A stretch of DNA of 64,000 bases from Henriciella marina (GCF_027213945.1 NZ_JAPWGW010000002.1:372001-436000), one strand, 5' to 3'. Shown: positions 23,789 to 33,668, numbered from the stretch's first letter. The notes: generated by a model not told the origin, from the letters alone. A program made the numbers and translations.

Positions 23789-24238
23789 ATGTCACTCAAC
23801 ATTACGACGAGAGCGCAGGCGAAAGCCCATGCGCGAGAACTACGTGCCGAGGCGACCCAGCGCGGCGAAAATCTCAGCCATGCCCGCGCGCTCGAAGCGG
23901 TCGCGCACAAGCTTGGCTATCGCGACTGGAACACAGCGTCTGCGCGCCTGTCGAACCAGGCCGACGTGCCGATCCAGGTCGGGGAGCGCGTGTCAGGCCG
24001 CTATCTGAAGCAACCCTTCGAAGGCCGCGTGCACGGTGTGCGCGAACTTGCTGGCGGCATGGGCTATGAGATCACAATCCACTTTGATGAACCGGTGGAT
24101 GTGGTTGAATTCGATAGCTTTTCCGGCCTTCGCCAACGCGTCAGTGCGATAATCTCCGAGGAGGGCATCTCCTGGGACAAGACCAGCGATGGGGTGCCGC
24201 ACCTCATCGTTCAACGCGACAGCGCTGGCCTCATCTGA
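23789..24238 (+). CDS. Glyoxalase-superfamily-domain (Glyoxalase_8-like) protein
   Basis: A 149-residue protein starting MSLNITTRAQAKAHARELRAE. Its first part (AKAHARELRAEA..RGENLSHARALEAVAHKLGYRDWNTASA) is the signature of the small glyoxalase-superfamily domain found widely in alphaproteobacteria, of unknown activity. The second part (VGERVSGRYLKQPFEGRVHG...ITIHFDEPVDVVEFDSFSGLRQRV) is a beta-rich domain seen with it. No VOC metal ligands are evident. The gene lies directly beside the structured RNA region. Confidence 0.75.
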   Translation: MSLNITTRAQAKAHARELRAEATQRGENLSHARALEAVAHKLGYRDWNTASARLSNQADVPIQVGERVSGRYLKQPFEGRVHGVRELAGGMGYEITIHFDEPVDVVEFDSFSGLRQRVSAIISEEGISWDKTSDGVPHLIVQRDSAGLI

Positions 24239-24327
24239 CCCATGGGCCCGGGCGGCCTGCCTCTTTTATATCCTTGTTTTTGCGCAAGTATCCGTTCGCA
24301 AACGATCCCGTTTGCTCCGAACTTGCT

Positions 24328-24990
24328 CTAAGGGTAGAGCCGCTCGGGTGTCCACACACCATTCTTCATGGTGAATTTCAGCCGGTCATGCATGCGGAAG
24401 GCCTGGTCCTGCCAGAACTCGATGCTTTCCGGCACGACGCGGTAGCCGCCCCAATTGTCCGGACGCGGAATATCTTCCCGGTCTGCATACGTTTCCTGTA
24501 GGACTTCTATGCGCTCAGCAAATACATCCCGTGATGGCAGAGGCCGCGATTGGTCCGAAGCGATGGCGCTGATCCGGCTCGCCTTGGCGCGTGAGGCGAA
24601 ATACTCATCGGCTTCTGCTTCCGGCACGGAGGTCACGCTTCCGCGCACGCGAACCTGCCGGCGCAGCGACTTCCAGTGAAAGCCGAGCGCCGCATGCGGG
24701 CTGGCCTTCAGCTGCTCACCTTTAGCGCTTTCAAAGTTGGTGTAGAAGGTGAAGCCCTCCTCACCGACCGACTTCAGAAGCACCACCCGCACATCAGGGC
24801 GCCCGTGACCGTCAACAGTGGCGAGCGACATGGCGTTGGAGTCGTTCAGCTCCTTTTCGCGCGCTGTGGCCATCCAGTCCCTGAACAGGGCGAGCGGATC
24901 AGCCACGTCCGGGATCAGCGGATTGCCTTCGCTGTCGCGTTTATAGTCCGCCTCTGTGGGCGTTGGCGGAATGACACTGTTGTCGCTCAT
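24328..24990 (-). CDS. pdxH: Pyridoxamine/pyridoxine 5'-phosphate oxidase
   Basis: A 220-residue FMN enzyme making pyridoxal 5'-phosphate from PNP or PMP. Segments RPDVRVVLLKSV, FYTNFESAKGEQL, GFHWKSLRRQVRVRG, SDQSRPLP and WGGYRVVPESIEFWQ are standard for PdxH, and the C-terminal RLYP matches the family ending. Length is normal. Single gene; the SDR upstream starts on the same strand 22 bp away from its end. Confidence 0.93.
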   Translation of the reverse strand: MSDNSVIPPTPTEADYKRDSEGNPLIPDVADPLALFRDWMATAREKELNDSNAMSLATVDGHGRPDVRVVLLKSVGEEGFTFYTNFESAKGEQLKASPHAALGFHWKSLRRQVRVRGSVTSVPEAEADEYFASRAKASRISAIASDQSRPLPSRDVFAERIEVLQETYADREDIPRPDNWGGYRVVPESIEFWQDQAFRMHDRLKFTMKNGVWTPERLYP

Positions 24991-25011
24991 CTTCTGTTCT
25001 TTCAGTCGTGA

Positions 25012-25770
25012 TCAGGCGAGGATGCCACCATCTACGCGCAGCACCTGGCCGGTAATATAGTCTGCCTTGTCCGAGGCGAGGAATGCGACAGCATCAGCAA
25101 TGTTCTGCGCACTGCCCCAGCGCCCTTCCAGCGGGATGACCTTTGCCATGCCGGCCATGGTTTTTTCCCGATCGACCCGGCCACTCTCAAACGCGGTCGT
25201 CCACATACCGTCATCAATCACGCCTGGCGCGACAGCGTTCACTCGGACCCCTGCCCGGCCGAGATCAATCGACATGTTGCGCGTCATGGAATTCACCGCG
25301 CCCTTGGACGCCGAGTAGGCGATCTGGCCGATGCTGCCCGTGCTTGCCGACACCGAAGAGATGTTCACGACATTCCCCTTGCGTGACTTCAGGCTCTCGG
25401 TCAGCGCGTCCGTGAGCAGGATCAGATTGCGGACGTTTACGTTGAGCGTGTTGTCGAGCCCCTCTTCCGTGACGCGTCCAGCCGGCTCATGAACACTGAC
25501 GCCAGCATTATTCACGAGGATGTCGACGGGGCCGAGCTGCTCCATGATCGCTTCAGCCGTTGGCTTCCAGCCATCAGAGGAGCCAAGGTCGGCATGGATG
25601 ACGACCGGATCGCCAGGCAATTCCTTTGCAAGCTCATCCAACGCCTCGACACTGCGAGCGACGAGCGCTAAGCGCGCGCCGCCTTCGGCCAGCGTCTTTG
25701 CGATGGCCCGGCCGATGCCGCGGCTGGCGCCCGTCACGACGGCGTTCTTGCCTTTGAAGTCATAAGTCAT
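25012..25770 (-). CDS. SDR-family oxidoreductase (FabG-like)
   Basis: A 252-residue short-chain dehydrogenase starting MTYDFKGKNAVVTG, with GGAGGATCAGGCA before the ATG. Cofactor loop VTGASRGIGRAI, structural NNAGVS, catalytic Ser in VNISSVSAST and YSASKGAVN. The C-terminal VLRVDGGILA is typical of FabG-like reductases. It lies next to pdxH on the same strand. The substrate is not deducible. Confidence 0.88.
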   Translation of the reverse strand: MTYDFKGKNAVVTGASRGIGRAIAKTLAEGGARLALVARSVEALDELAKELPGDPVVIHADLGSSDGWKPTAEAIMEQLGPVDILVNNAGVSVHEPAGRVTEEGLDNTLNVNVRNLILLTDALTESLKSRKGNVVNISSVSASTGSIGQIAYSASKGAVNSMTRNMSIDLGRAGVRVNAVAPGVIDDGMWTTAFESGRVDREKTMAGMAKVIPLEGRWGSAQNIADAVAFLASDKADYITGQVLRVDGGILA

Positions 25771-25951
25771 TGCCTGATCCTCCTCGTCTTTTCTTTTCAG
25801 GCATGACCGTATTGCGTTCGCGCGCTGCGGCAAATGGCAAACTGGCGCAGCGTGAGCCCGCGCGGGTCATGTCCGGCGCTTGCCCTCGCCCTCCAAATTC
25901 GCCATTGATGCGCGCAATAGACAGAACGCCAATGCTGGAAGGAAACCTCCC

Positions 25952-26932
25952 ATGAAAAAGCCCGTCAAAGTTGCCGTTACAGGTGCCGCCGGTCAGATCG
26001 GTTACGCCCTGCTCTTCCGTATCGCCGCTGGCGACATGCTGGGCCCGGACCAGCCCGTCGATCTTCACTTGCTCGAAATCACCCCGGCCCTCGGCGCGCT
26101 CGAAGGCGTGACGATGGAGCTCAATGACTGCGCCTTCCCGCTTCTCAACAAGATCGTGCAGACCGACGACCCGAACGTCGCCTTCAAGGATTGCGACTAT
26201 GCGCTTCTGGTTGGCGCCATGCCGCGCAAGCAGGGCATGGAACGCAAGGACCTGCTGTCAGCCAATGGCGGCATCTTTGGCCCGCAAGGCAAGGCGATCA
26301 ACGATCACGCGTCGCGCGATGTGAAAGTCCTCGTCGTCGGCAACCCGGCCAATACGAACGCCCTCATCGCCCAGCAGAACGCACCGGACCTCGACCCGAA
26401 ATGCTTCACCGCCATGGTCCGCCTCGACCATAACCGCGCGATGAGCCAGCTCGCCGAGAAGACCGGCGCGCACAATACCGACATCAAGAACGTCATCATC
26501 TGGGGCAACCATTCGGCGACCCAGTATCCGGACATCCATCACGCAACGGTCAAAGGCAAAGACGCCAAGCCGCAGGTCGATGAGGCCTGGTACACCGACA
26601 CCTTCATCCCTGACGTGCAGCAGCGCGGCGCGGCGATCATCAAGGCACGCGGTGCCTCGTCTGCCGCTTCGGCAGCTTCGGCCGCAATCGACCATATGCG
26701 CAGCTGGGCCCTCGGCACGCCTGAGGGTGAGTGGGTCTCGATGGGCATTCCGTCCGACGGCTCCTACGGCATCGAGCCGGGCGTCATCTATGGCTATCCA
26801 TGCACCTGCAAGGACGGCAAGTATGAGATCGTCCAGGGCCTCGAGATCAATGAGTTCTCGCGCGGCAAGATGGATGCAACCGATGCGGAGCTGCGCGAAG
26901 AGCGCGCCGCCGTCGAGCACCTCTTCGCCTAG
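25952..26932 (+). CDS. mdh: Malate dehydrogenase, cytosolic (type 2) family
   Basis: A 326-residue NAD-dependent malate dehydrogenase. [23 protein letters not shown] is the N-terminal NAD loop; [15 protein letters not shown] carries substrate arginines, [12 protein letters not shown] the Asn, LDHNRA the Asp/Arg region and [11 protein letters not shown] the catalytic His. This is the two-domain cytosolic-type enzyme (as in actinobacteria, many beta/gammaproteobacteria), while many alphaproteobacteria use the LDH-like type with GAGQIGGTLA. AAGGAAACCTCCC precedes the ATG. It is followed 32 bp later by aroC. Confidence 0.93.
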   Translation: MKKPVKVAVTGAAGQIGYALLFRIAAGDMLGPDQPVDLHLLEITPALGALEGVTMELNDCAFPLLNKIVQTDDPNVAFKDCDYALLVGAMPRKQGMERKDLLSANGGIFGPQGKAINDHASRDVKVLVVGNPANTNALIAQQNAPDLDPKCFTAMVRLDHNRAMSQLAEKTGAHNTDIKNVIIWGNHSATQYPDIHHATVKGKDAKPQVDEAWYTDTFIPDVQQRGAAIIKARGASSAASAASAAIDHMRSWALGTPEGEWVSMGIPSDGSYGIEPGVIYGYPCTCKDGKYEIVQGLEINEFSRGKMDATDAELREERAAVEHLFA

Positions 26933-26964
26933 GGCCTAAGACTAACTGACAAAGACGGGCAGCC

Positions 26965-28053
26965 ATGTCGCACAATACGTTCGGCCACCTCTTCCGCGTG
27001 ACCACCTGGGGCGAAAGCCACGGGGCGGCCATCGGATGCGTGGTGGATGGCTGCCCGCCAAACCTGCCGCTGGATGAGGCTTATGTGCAGGGTTTCCTCG
27101 ACAAGAGAAAGCCCGGCACCAGCCGCTTCGTTACCCAGCGCAAGGAACCGGACGAGGTGCGCATCCTCTCCGGCGTCTTCGCTGACGATCGCACGGATGG
27201 CCAGGTCACGACCGGCACGCCCATCTCGATGATGATCGAGAATGTCGACCAGCGCTCCAAGGACTATTCGGAAATCCGGGACCGCTATCGCCCTGGCCAT
27301 GCCGACTATGCCTATGACCAGAAATACGGGATCCGCGACTATCGCGGCGGCGGGCGCAGCTCTGCGCGCGAAACCGCCATGCGGGTTGCTGCAGGCGCGG
27401 TAGCGCGCCGCGTTCTGGGCGATGGCATCACGATCCGCGGCGCCGTCATCCAGATCGGCCCGCACATGATCGACCCGGAAAACTGGGACTGGGACGAGAC
27501 GGGTAAGAACCCTTTCTGGTGCCCCGACGCCAAGACGGCCGCGCAGTGGGAAAGCTTTCTGGACGAAACCCGCAAGGCCGGCTCCAGCGCCGGCGCCATT
27601 GTCGAGGTCCACGCCTCAGGCGTACCTGCCGGATGGGGCGCCCCCATTTATGGCAAGCTCGATAGCGAACTGGCGAGCGCCATGATGAGCATCAATGCTG
27701 CCAAGGGCGTCGAGATCGGCGCAGGCTTTGCCGCCGCCTCCTACTCTGGCGAAGAGAATGCCGACGAGATGCGCATGGGCAATGAAGGCGTGCGCTTCCT
27801 GTCGAACAATAATGGCGGTGTCGCCGGAGGTATCAGCACGGGTCAGGACGTTGTGGTCCGCGTCGCGATCAAGCCGACCTCATCCATCCTGTCGCAAACG
27901 CGCTCTGTGACCCGCGACGGCGATGAGGTCGACGTGCGCACCAAGGGCCGCCACGACCCCTGCGTCGGTATCCGCGCCGTGCCTGTCGCCAAAGCGATGA
28001 TGGCCTGCGTGCTGGCGGATGCAAAGCTGCGTCATCACGGGCAGATGGGCTAA
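26965..28053 (+). CDS. aroC: Chorismate synthase
   Basis: A 362-residue enzyme converting EPSP to chorismate with reduced FMN. Signatures are [39 protein letters not shown] (split around GHADYAY and [15 protein letters not shown]) and the C-terminal [17 protein letters not shown]. Length is normal. It follows mdh closely and ends with a stop codon that overlaps the stop of the convergent GNAT gene (CTAA). Confidence 0.95.
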   Translation: MSHNTFGHLFRVTTWGESHGAAIGCVVDGCPPNLPLDEAYVQGFLDKRKPGTSRFVTQRKEPDEVRILSGVFADDRTDGQVTTGTPISMMIENVDQRSKDYSEIRDRYRPGHADYAYDQKYGIRDYRGGGRSSARETAMRVAAGAVARRVLGDGITIRGAVIQIGPHMIDPENWDWDETGKNPFWCPDAKTAAQWESFLDETRKAGSSAGAIVEVHASGVPAGWGAPIYGKLDSELASAMMSINAAKGVEIGAGFAAASYSGEENADEMRMGNEGVRFLSNNNGGVAGGISTGQDVVVRVAIKPTSSILSQTRSVTRDGDEVDVRTKGRHDPCVGIRAVPVAKAMMACVLADAKLRHHGQMG

Positions 28054-28517
28054 AGCTCCAGCACCATCTGAACATCACAGCGGCTATAGGGCGTGCCCTT
28101 GAGCTCATCATCCGACAGCTCTCGAAAACCTGCCGAGCGATAAAGGCCAAGCGCCGCTTCAAGCTTGCGATTAGACTCCAGCCAGATACGGCCCGCGCCC
28201 ATCCGACGGGCGGCAGCCACGCTTGCTTCCATCAGAGCTTTGCCAATTCCCATTTCACGAAGATCGCCGCGCGCGCTCATCTTTACCAGTTCGAGCGTAT
28301 CTGGTTGATGACCACGCACGAGTGCCGCCGTGCCGACGGGCGTTCCGTCAAGGTCAGCGATAAGAACGCAGCCCCCGGCATCAATAATTGATGCTTGCGG
28401 ATCATCGAGCTGGGCAAGGTCAGATGGCTCAACGCTGAAAAGAGGCTCGATCCAGGCAAGATTGAGCGATTTGAACGCATCGGCGTCAGCAGGCGTGAAG
28501 GGTCGTACCTCGATCAT
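28050..28517 (-). CDS. GNAT-family N-acetyltransferase
   Basis: A 155-residue acetyltransferase starting [19 protein letters not shown], with AAAGGACG before the ATG. The acetyl-CoA loop is [19 protein letters not shown] (R/Q-x-x-G-x-G/A variant [11 protein letters not shown]) and the last strand is [13 protein letters not shown]. Substrate is unknown. Its stop codon overlaps that of aroC on the other strand, so both transcripts must end within the neighbour gene or be bidirectionally terminated. Confidence 0.85.
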   Translation of the reverse strand: MIEVRPFTPADADAFKSLNLAWIEPLFSVEPSDLAQLDDPQASIIDAGGCVLIADLDGTPVGTAALVRGHQPDTLELVKMSARGDLREMGIGKALMEASVAAARRMGAGRIWLESNRKLEAALGLYRSAGFRELSDDELKGTPYSRCDVQMVLEL

Positions 28518-28533
28518 CGTCCTTTGGACTATG

Positions 28534-29349
28534 CTACCCCACAAACGCCTTTTCAATGACGAACTCGGCCGGGGCAGCGTTCGAGCCTTCGGTCAGACCG
28601 GCTTCCTGCATGAGGTCTTTCATCTCCAGCGTCATCGGCATGGAGCCGCAGATCATCACACGGTCCGTGGACGGATCGAGCGGTGGCAAGCCCAGCTGCT
28701 TGAACAGCTCGCCAGAGCGGATGAGGTCCGTCGGGCGGCCCATGCGGTCTGACTGCTCCTGCGTGCAGGAGGTGAACAGCTTCAGCTTGCCATGCACCAT
28801 CTCACCGACGAGCGGGTCATTGACGAGGTCCTCGATCAGTTTGGTGGAGTATTGCAGCTCCCCATTCTGGCGGCAGGTATGGGTGACGATAACGTCCTCG
28901 AACTTCTCATAGGTCTCCGGGTCGCGCACCAGGCTGGCGAAGGGCGCAAAGCCCGTCCCTGTGGAGAACATGTAGAGCCGCTTGCCCGGCGTCAGCGCAT
29001 CGAGCACAAGCGTGCCGGTCGGCTTCTTGCCGAGCAGCACCTTGTCGCCCGGCTGGATCTTCTGAAGGCGTGAGGTCAGCGGGCCGTCAGGCACCTTGAT
29101 GGAATAGAACTCCAGCGAGTCGTCCCAGGATGGCGACGCCACCGAATAGGCCCGCAGCAGCGGTTTACCATCTTCGCGCGGCAGGCCGATCATGACGAAC
29201 TCGCCCGAGCGGAAGCGGAAGCTTTGCGGGCGCGTGATGCGGAAAGAGAAAAGCCGGTCGGTGTAATGCTCTACCGAGAGGACAGTCTCTTCGGTTGGCG
29301 CGTTCGGATTGACGCGTGGCGCGGCAGTTTGCTGGCTGGCAGTCGTCAT
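28534..29349 (-). CDS. fpr: Ferredoxin/flavodoxin--NADP+ reductase
   Basis: A 271-residue FAD enzyme transferring electrons between NADPH and ferredoxin or flavodoxin. FAD binding RAYSVAS, the isoalloxazine/phosphate segment GPLTSRLQ, NADP loop STGTGFAPFASLVRDPE and the C-terminal FVIEKAFVG (Fpr-type extension in place of the plant-type Tyr end) identify the bacterial Fpr family. It overlaps no neighbour; the GNAT gene starts 16 bp after its end on the same strand. Confidence 0.92.
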   Translation of the reverse strand: MTTASQQTAAPRVNPNAPTEETVLSVEHYTDRLFSFRITRPQSFRFRSGEFVMIGLPREDGKPLLRAYSVASPSWDDSLEFYSIKVPDGPLTSRLQKIQPGDKVLLGKKPTGTLVLDALTPGKRLYMFSTGTGFAPFASLVRDPETYEKFEDVIVTHTCRQNGELQYSTKLIEDLVNDPLVGEMVHGKLKLFTSCTQEQSDRMGRPTDLIRSGELFKQLGLPPLDPSTDRVMICGSMPMTLEMKDLMQEAGLTEGSNAAPAEFVIEKAFVG

Positions 29350-29442
29350 GGTTTCGTCCCGATAATCACTGGTCGATGGGTGACATGACGGCGAAAGCGC
29401 CGATGTGCAAGCGGCGTAACGGTCGCATTAGCAGAACTAAAT

Positions 29443-29487
29443 AAGGAAAGGCAGGCACGGCGAGGGGAAACCGGCCTGCCTTTCAAG
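29443..29487 (-). terminator. Terminator-like hairpin of the rhodanese gene
   Basis: AAAGGCAGGC and GCCTGCCTTT enclose a 17-base loop, so T residues lie on both sides and it can work in either direction. It sits 20 bp past the stop codon of the minus-strand rhodanese gene. Confidence 0.65.
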
Positions 29488-29505
29488 GCGGTGCGCAGCT
29501 GAGGT

Positions 29506-30039
29506 TCATGGCATGTGCGGCGCGCTCACCCAGTTCACATCCGGATCGCTGGTGCTGACAAGCTCGCCGAGCTCATAGACATTGGTGTAGCCATAGCCGT
29601 GCAGGTTGATGAAGGTCGGGATGTTCAGCGCGAGCGGCGCCCGCTTCAGCATCACCGGCGCGATATCGTCGGCAAAATTGTTGTTGCAATAGATGAGGAT
29701 GCGCGTGCCGCGATGGGCGATTAGATCGGCCAGCTTTTCATCGGTGAAGTCGGCAAAGTTGATATTGATGGCACCGTTGATATGGCCCATCGCAAAAGCC
29801 TCAGCGCTTCGAGCGTCGAGGATGATCGTGTCGGCTTCGCTCGCAATCTCATTGAATTCGGCAAGGCTGACGAGGCGTGTGGCACGCAGCGCCATGACAT
29901 CCTCACCTGCCTGCATGAAGCTGGCATAGTCGATCTCTGGAGAGCCTGCGGCCTGCGCGCCAGCCTTGGCGCTCACACCTGCGAGCACGAATGAAAGCAG
30001 CGCAGTCAGCGCGAATGCAATATTGCGGCGGGCACCCAT
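29506..30039 (-). CDS. Secreted rhodanese-domain protein
   Basis: A 177-residue exported protein. MGARRNIAFALTALLSFVLAGVSAKAGAQA is a Sec signal peptide, split by AGVSAKA before cleavage. One rhodanese domain follows: VSLAEFNEIASEADTIILDARSAEAFAMGHI, INFADFTDEKLADLI and the active-site loop LIYCNNNFADD with Cys present. Rhodaneses move sulfane sulfur; in the periplasm the partner is unknown. Confidence 0.82.
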   Translation of the reverse strand: MGARRNIAFALTALLSFVLAGVSAKAGAQAAGSPEIDYASFMQAGEDVMALRATRLVSLAEFNEIASEADTIILDARSAEAFAMGHINGAININFADFTDEKLADLIAHRGTRILIYCNNNFADDIAPVMLKRAPLALNIPTFINLHGYGYTNVYELGELVSTSDPDVNWVSAPHMP

Positions 30040-30183
30040 GACCTCTCCTCCTCAGTCGATGCGATGAGGGGACAGTCACTCGCAAATGGGGCGTCAATCT
30101 GGTCAGGCGCGGGCGATTGAGGGGTTTCATAAGTAAAGCGGCGCCACATTCGCAGCGCCGCTTTGCTCAAGATTTGCGAAAGA

Positions 30184-30561
30184 TCAGTCGGCGCCGACGA
30201 CCCAATAGCGCTCGACCTTGTAATAATCGAAGGCCGCATCGCGCGCGGCCGCGCCATCATCCTTGGTCAGCTCTTTCAGGCTGTGCGATGGCGCCTGCTT
30301 CAGCTGTTCTTCGCTGAATGGGACGATGTAGCCGCCCTTGTCCTTCTCATAGTCGAGCGACGACCAAGGGATCGCATGAAACTTCTCACCGAAGCCGAGG
30401 AAGCCGCCAAAGCCGACGACTGCAAACATGATCTGGTTGTCGAGCTTGTTCAGCATGACGTCCTCGATCTCGCCGATCTTATCGCCGCTGGTTGAGTAGA
30501 CATCCGTCCCGATAACGCGGGAGGCGCGGATGGCAGTGGTATGTCCGTCTGGTGTGGGCAT
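30184..30561 (-). CDS. PRC-barrel domain protein
   Basis: A 125-residue protein starting MPTPDGHTTAIRASRVIGTDV. The PRC barrel reads VYSTSGDKIGEIEDVMLNKLDNQIMFAVVGFGGFLG followed by HAIPWSSLDYEKDKGGYIV (each quoted in parts of the family pattern: GDKIGEIEDV, FAVVGFGGFLG, IPWSSL). Such small proteins are common in alphaproteobacteria, often stress-related, without known activity. AAGGAACTGCC precedes the ATG. Confidence 0.82.
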   Translation of the reverse strand: MPTPDGHTTAIRASRVIGTDVYSTSGDKIGEIEDVMLNKLDNQIMFAVVGFGGFLGFGEKFHAIPWSSLDYEKDKGGYIVPFSEEQLKQAPSHSLKELTKDDGAAARDAAFDYYKVERYWVVGAD

Positions 30562-30639
30562 GGCAGTTCCTTTCTGGTTTCGATTGGGAGCGTTCTGCTC
30601 CTGCCCCAAACAACCAGATGGACGGCCCACTTGTTCCTG

Positions 30640-31230
30640 TCAGTCGGCTTGCAAACCGGTAACTTCTTTCCAGTGCTGGCGGCAGAGCGACAGATAGTGG
30701 TCCTTGTCGATATCGACCTGCTGACCTTCTGTCTGCGGCTGACCGGCCTCATCGACGCGGGCCGTCATCGTCGCCTTCTTGCCGCAATGACAGATGGTGC
30801 GGATCTCCCGTAGGCTATCAGCGATGCCGAGCAATTCAGCCGAGCCATCGAACAGCTTGCCCTGGAAGTCGGTGCGAAGGCCGTAGCAGAGAACAGGGAT
30901 GCTGAGCTCGTCCGCCACACGTGACAGCTGCCAGACTTGCGCAGGGCTAAGGAATTGCGCCTCATCCAGCAGAACAGCGCTTAGCGGCGTGCCTGCATGC
31001 GTTGTCTCGATCGCAGAGAAGAGGTCGACGTCGCCATTGAAGCGGTGGGCGTCAGAGGCAAGCCCGATACGCGATGAGATGCGCGCATCCTCTACGTCAT
31101 CGGCCTTGGTGAAATGAGACGTCCAGAGCATGACCGTCATGCCCCGCTCACGGTAGTTATGGGCCGATTGCAGGAGGATGGTCGATTTGCCGGCATTCAT
31201 TGCCGAATAGGTGAAATAGAGTTTCGCCAC
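30640..31230 (-). CDS. tdk: Thymidine kinase (type II)
   Basis: A 196-residue kinase phosphorylating thymidine in nucleotide salvage. The P-loop is YSAMNAGKSTIL, the Walker B/lasso part is LLDEAQFLS, and zinc ligands are the CHCGKKA pair and the later LCRQHW cysteine. Length and order agree with bacterial TK1-like enzymes. Single gene. Confidence 0.93.
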   Translation of the reverse strand: MAKLYFTYSAMNAGKSTILLQSAHNYRERGMTVMLWTSHFTKADDVEDARISSRIGLASDAHRFNGDVDLFSAIETTHAGTPLSAVLLDEAQFLSPAQVWQLSRVADELSIPVLCYGLRTDFQGKLFDGSAELLGIADSLREIRTICHCGKKATMTARVDEAGQPQTEGQQVDIDKDHYLSLCRQHWKEVTGLQAD

Positions 31231-31306
31231 GATCTCTCCTCATCTCAGGCAGGGCCTACCTTCCGCAGACATTCGGCTTGGCCTGATTCCATCCGCTTCC
31301 GGACAC

Positions 31307-31660
31307 TCAATCGACAGGCGCTTCTATGTCTTCTGTCAGGAAATGACGCACTTCGCGATCCTCAATCTCGATCACCCAGAGATCGCTGTCTCGGCTGCGG
31401 GCGCGGTGGACATACTCATCCGCCTCTGCCTCGCTTACGCCCACGCCCTGCAGGCGCACATCAGAAAAGATGCGGGTGCCTTCCATGCTCGTTCGGGGCA
31501 CATAGACGCGCGCACTCCCCTTTAGGTCAGCCACTTTCACGATGACGTCGCCCCGCTCCCGGTCGCCCTTCTGCAGGATGAAACAGCTGGCGCCGGCCAC
31601 CTGTACCCGGCGTACCAGAGCATCGACCCAGAGCCATGTCGGCAAGCGTTCTTCAAACAT
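31307..31660 (-). CDS. DUF1491 family protein
   Basis: A 117-residue protein of the alphaproteobacterial family DUF1491. Family wording: RLPTWLWVDALVRRVQVAG near the start, LQKGDRERGDVIVKV, and the C-terminal SEAEADEYVHRARSRDSDLWVIEIED (in the parts EAEADEYV and DLWVIEIED). Function is unknown. The gene ends 76 bp from the tdk start on the same strand. Confidence 0.82.
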   Translation of the reverse strand: MFEERLPTWLWVDALVRRVQVAGASCFILQKGDRERGDVIVKVADLKGSARVYVPRTSMEGTRIFSDVRLQGVGVSEAEADEYVHRARSRDSDLWVIEIEDREVRHFLTEDIEAPVD

Positions 31661-31745
31661 ACCGTCCGGCTCCTCTCATGCGGCACAGTGCTTGCAAGTT
31701 GCGCAAGCGTTAACAGTTTACTAATACACCGCCGGGGAGTGGGCC

Positions 31746-31982
31746 ATGTTCAGCACCATCATTCAATCAGGCGCCGCCATAAAGGCTGCAGCTGAAACAT
31801 CCAGCGTGAATGCTCTGTCGCTTGGCGGCAAGGATTTCCTGTCTGCGCGTGCTGTCGAAGTTACCGGCTCGCCTGTCCTTCCCCTCGAAGTGGTCATCGT
31901 CACGATCGGGGCCCTACTCCTCAGCGGCTTTGCGCTCCTCCTGCGCGAAACACGAATCGAGCGACGCAAGTTCAAATCCTGA
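31746..31982 (+). CDS. Small single-span membrane protein
   Basis: A 78-residue protein with one clear membrane helix (LPLEVVIVTIGALLLSGFAL) followed by a basic tail RETRIERRKFKS, predicting the C terminus in the cytoplasm. GGGGAGTGGGCC precedes the ATG. No family recognised. It is convergent with the histidine kinase gene, 24 bp away. Confidence 0.6.
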   Translation: MFSTIIQSGAAIKAAAETSSVNALSLGGKDFLSARAVEVTGSPVLPLEVVIVTIGALLLSGFALLLRETRIERRKFKS

Positions 31983-32006
31983 TCACAGGCCGACTTCACC
32001 GCCAGG

Positions 32007-33668
32007 CTAGACGCTGGTCGTCTCCAGCATCGCGCTTTCAGTCTCTTCTAGCTCGGCCTTTGGCAAAATGACTCGCACCCGCGTGCCCTCTCCGGGGGCG
32101 GTATCAATGATAACCTTGCCATGCATCAGGTCGGCAAACGTCTTCACAACGGCAAGGCCAAGGCCAGTGCCCGCCCTGCCCTTCGCGTTGCTGCCCTGCT
32201 GGAAGGGCCGCGCAACCTGTTCAAGGTCGCTGGCGCTCATTCCGGCGCCCATGTCCCGGACCGAGAGCGCGACTGTCGATGCCCCCGCCCGCGCATCAAT
32301 GCTGACCATCGCCCCTCTCGGAGAGTATTTGATCGCGTTCGAAAGAAGGTTTTGCCAGATCTGGCGCACCGCGCGCGCATCGGCCAGCGCCCAGACTTCA
32401 TTGCCCGCTTTCTGACGGATGGAAACGCCTGCCCGATCGGCAAAGGCTGATAGCTGCGCAATGACGGACTCGCTGCTGGCGACGAGATCAACCGGTTCCA
32501 GATCGAGCCGGATATGCCCGGACTCTGCCTTTGCATAGTCGAGGATGTCCTCAACGGTCAGAAGCAGGTCCTGTCCGCTTTCATGAATGAGTTCGACATA
32601 TTCGCGGTAAGCCTCTGGCAGGTCGCCGCGTAGCTCGTTGCGCATCAGATCGGAAAAGCCGAGAATAGCGTTGAGCGGGGTCTTGAGCTCATGACCGAGG
32701 CTGGCGAAAAACGCGGTCCGCTCTGCAAGCGCCTCTTCGGCGGCACTGGCGCGATCAACCGGGGCTTCAACTGGCTCGCCCTCCTCTCCGTCTTCTGAGT
32801 CCGCCTCTTCCATCAGGCTCATGAAGACGCGCATGCCTGCAGCATGCGGATCGAAGATCAACTCAAGCGGCGAACGCCCGATAGCGACATCAAGACGGGT
32901 CCCGTCAGATGAGAGGGCCGCCTCGATCTTTGGCCTATGCGGCGTATCGAACGCCTCCACAAAAGGTTCTTTCTGGCGCGGCTTGACCGGCGCATCAATC
33001 TCGCCCGAGACCATGCGGACGCGGCCATCGTCGGCGACATCGACAATCATCACTGGGCCTGATCGAGCAGGTTTGCCCTCGTCGATCTCCGGACCGGCGC
33101 GAACCGGTTCTAGCGCCGTTGCGGCAGCGACATCGGCGGACTGGCGCTGCAGAATGGCAACAAGCAGCAAAGCGCCGGAGAGGATCGCGTTGACCGACAG
33201 CACGCCGCTGAACATGTCCAGTGCGGCATTATCCAGCGTGCCATTCAGGAAGGCTGCAGCGATCAGGCTGCCTGCAAGCCCCAGGATCGCGAAGATGCAA
33301 ACCTCGACAACATGGGACCGCCAGCCGAAGGCCAGCACAAGAAGTGGCGCGAGCGCCCCTGTCGCAATGGCTGGCGAATAGAAGCCGCCAGTCACGAAGA
33401 CGAGACCAGATGCCAGCGCAATCCAGGGCAGGATCGCAATCACCGATTTACGCGCCACTGGCCAGCGACGCCCGCGCAGGGCCACGAGTATGGTCAGCAC
33501 GGCTGGCATCGCCGCGCACGCGCACACCGCCACCGCAATCAAACCCGGCATGCCTTCGCGCGCCGCCAGCACAGCCGCAGCGACGGCACCAGCCAGCCAG
33601 ATCAGGGAGGCAGATATTACCGCGAATTTAGACGAGCTGTTCATCTGTCGGTTAGAAATGCCACGCAT
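32007..33668 (-). CDS. Membrane-bound sensor histidine kinase
   Basis: About 553 residues. The first ~170 residues contain five to six membrane segments; then a ~130-residue cytoplasmic linker (IDEGKPARSGPVMIVDVADDG) without HAMP or clear PAS, then HisKA with SLGHELKTPLNAILGFSDLM (phospho-acceptor His) and HATPase_c: NLLSNAIKYS (N box), VRDMGAGM (G1) and GTGLGLAVVK (G2). It resembles PleC/DivJ-type cell-cycle kinases of this order in its kinase core, but membership is not certain. No response regulator is adjacent. The start is unclear: TTG 33689, ATG 33668 or ATG 33644. Confidence 0.85.
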   Translation of the reverse strand: MRGISNRQMNSSSKFAVISASLIWLAGAVAAAVLAAREGMPGLIAVAVCACAAMPAVLTILVALRGRRWPVARKSVIAILPWIALASGLVFVTGGFYSPAIATGALAPLLVLAFGWRSHVVEVCIFAILGLAGSLIAAAFLNGTLDNAALDMFSGVLSVNAILSGALLLVAILQRQSADVAAATALEPVRAGPEIDEGKPARSGPVMIVDVADDGRVRMVSGEIDAPVKPRQKEPFVEAFDTPHRPKIEAALSSDGTRLDVAIGRSPLELIFDPHAAGMRVFMSLMEEADSEDGEEGEPVEAPVDRASAAEEALAERTAFFASLGHELKTPLNAILGFSDLMRNELRGDLPEAYREYVELIHESGQDLLLTVEDILDYAKAESGHIRLDLEPVDLVASSESVIAQLSAFADRAGVSIRQKAGNEVWALADARAVRQIWQNLLSNAIKYSPRGAMVSIDARAGASTVALSVRDMGAGMSASDLEQVARPFQQGSNAKGRAGTGLGLAVVKTFADLMHGKVIIDTAPGEGTRVRVILPKAELEETESAMLETTSV

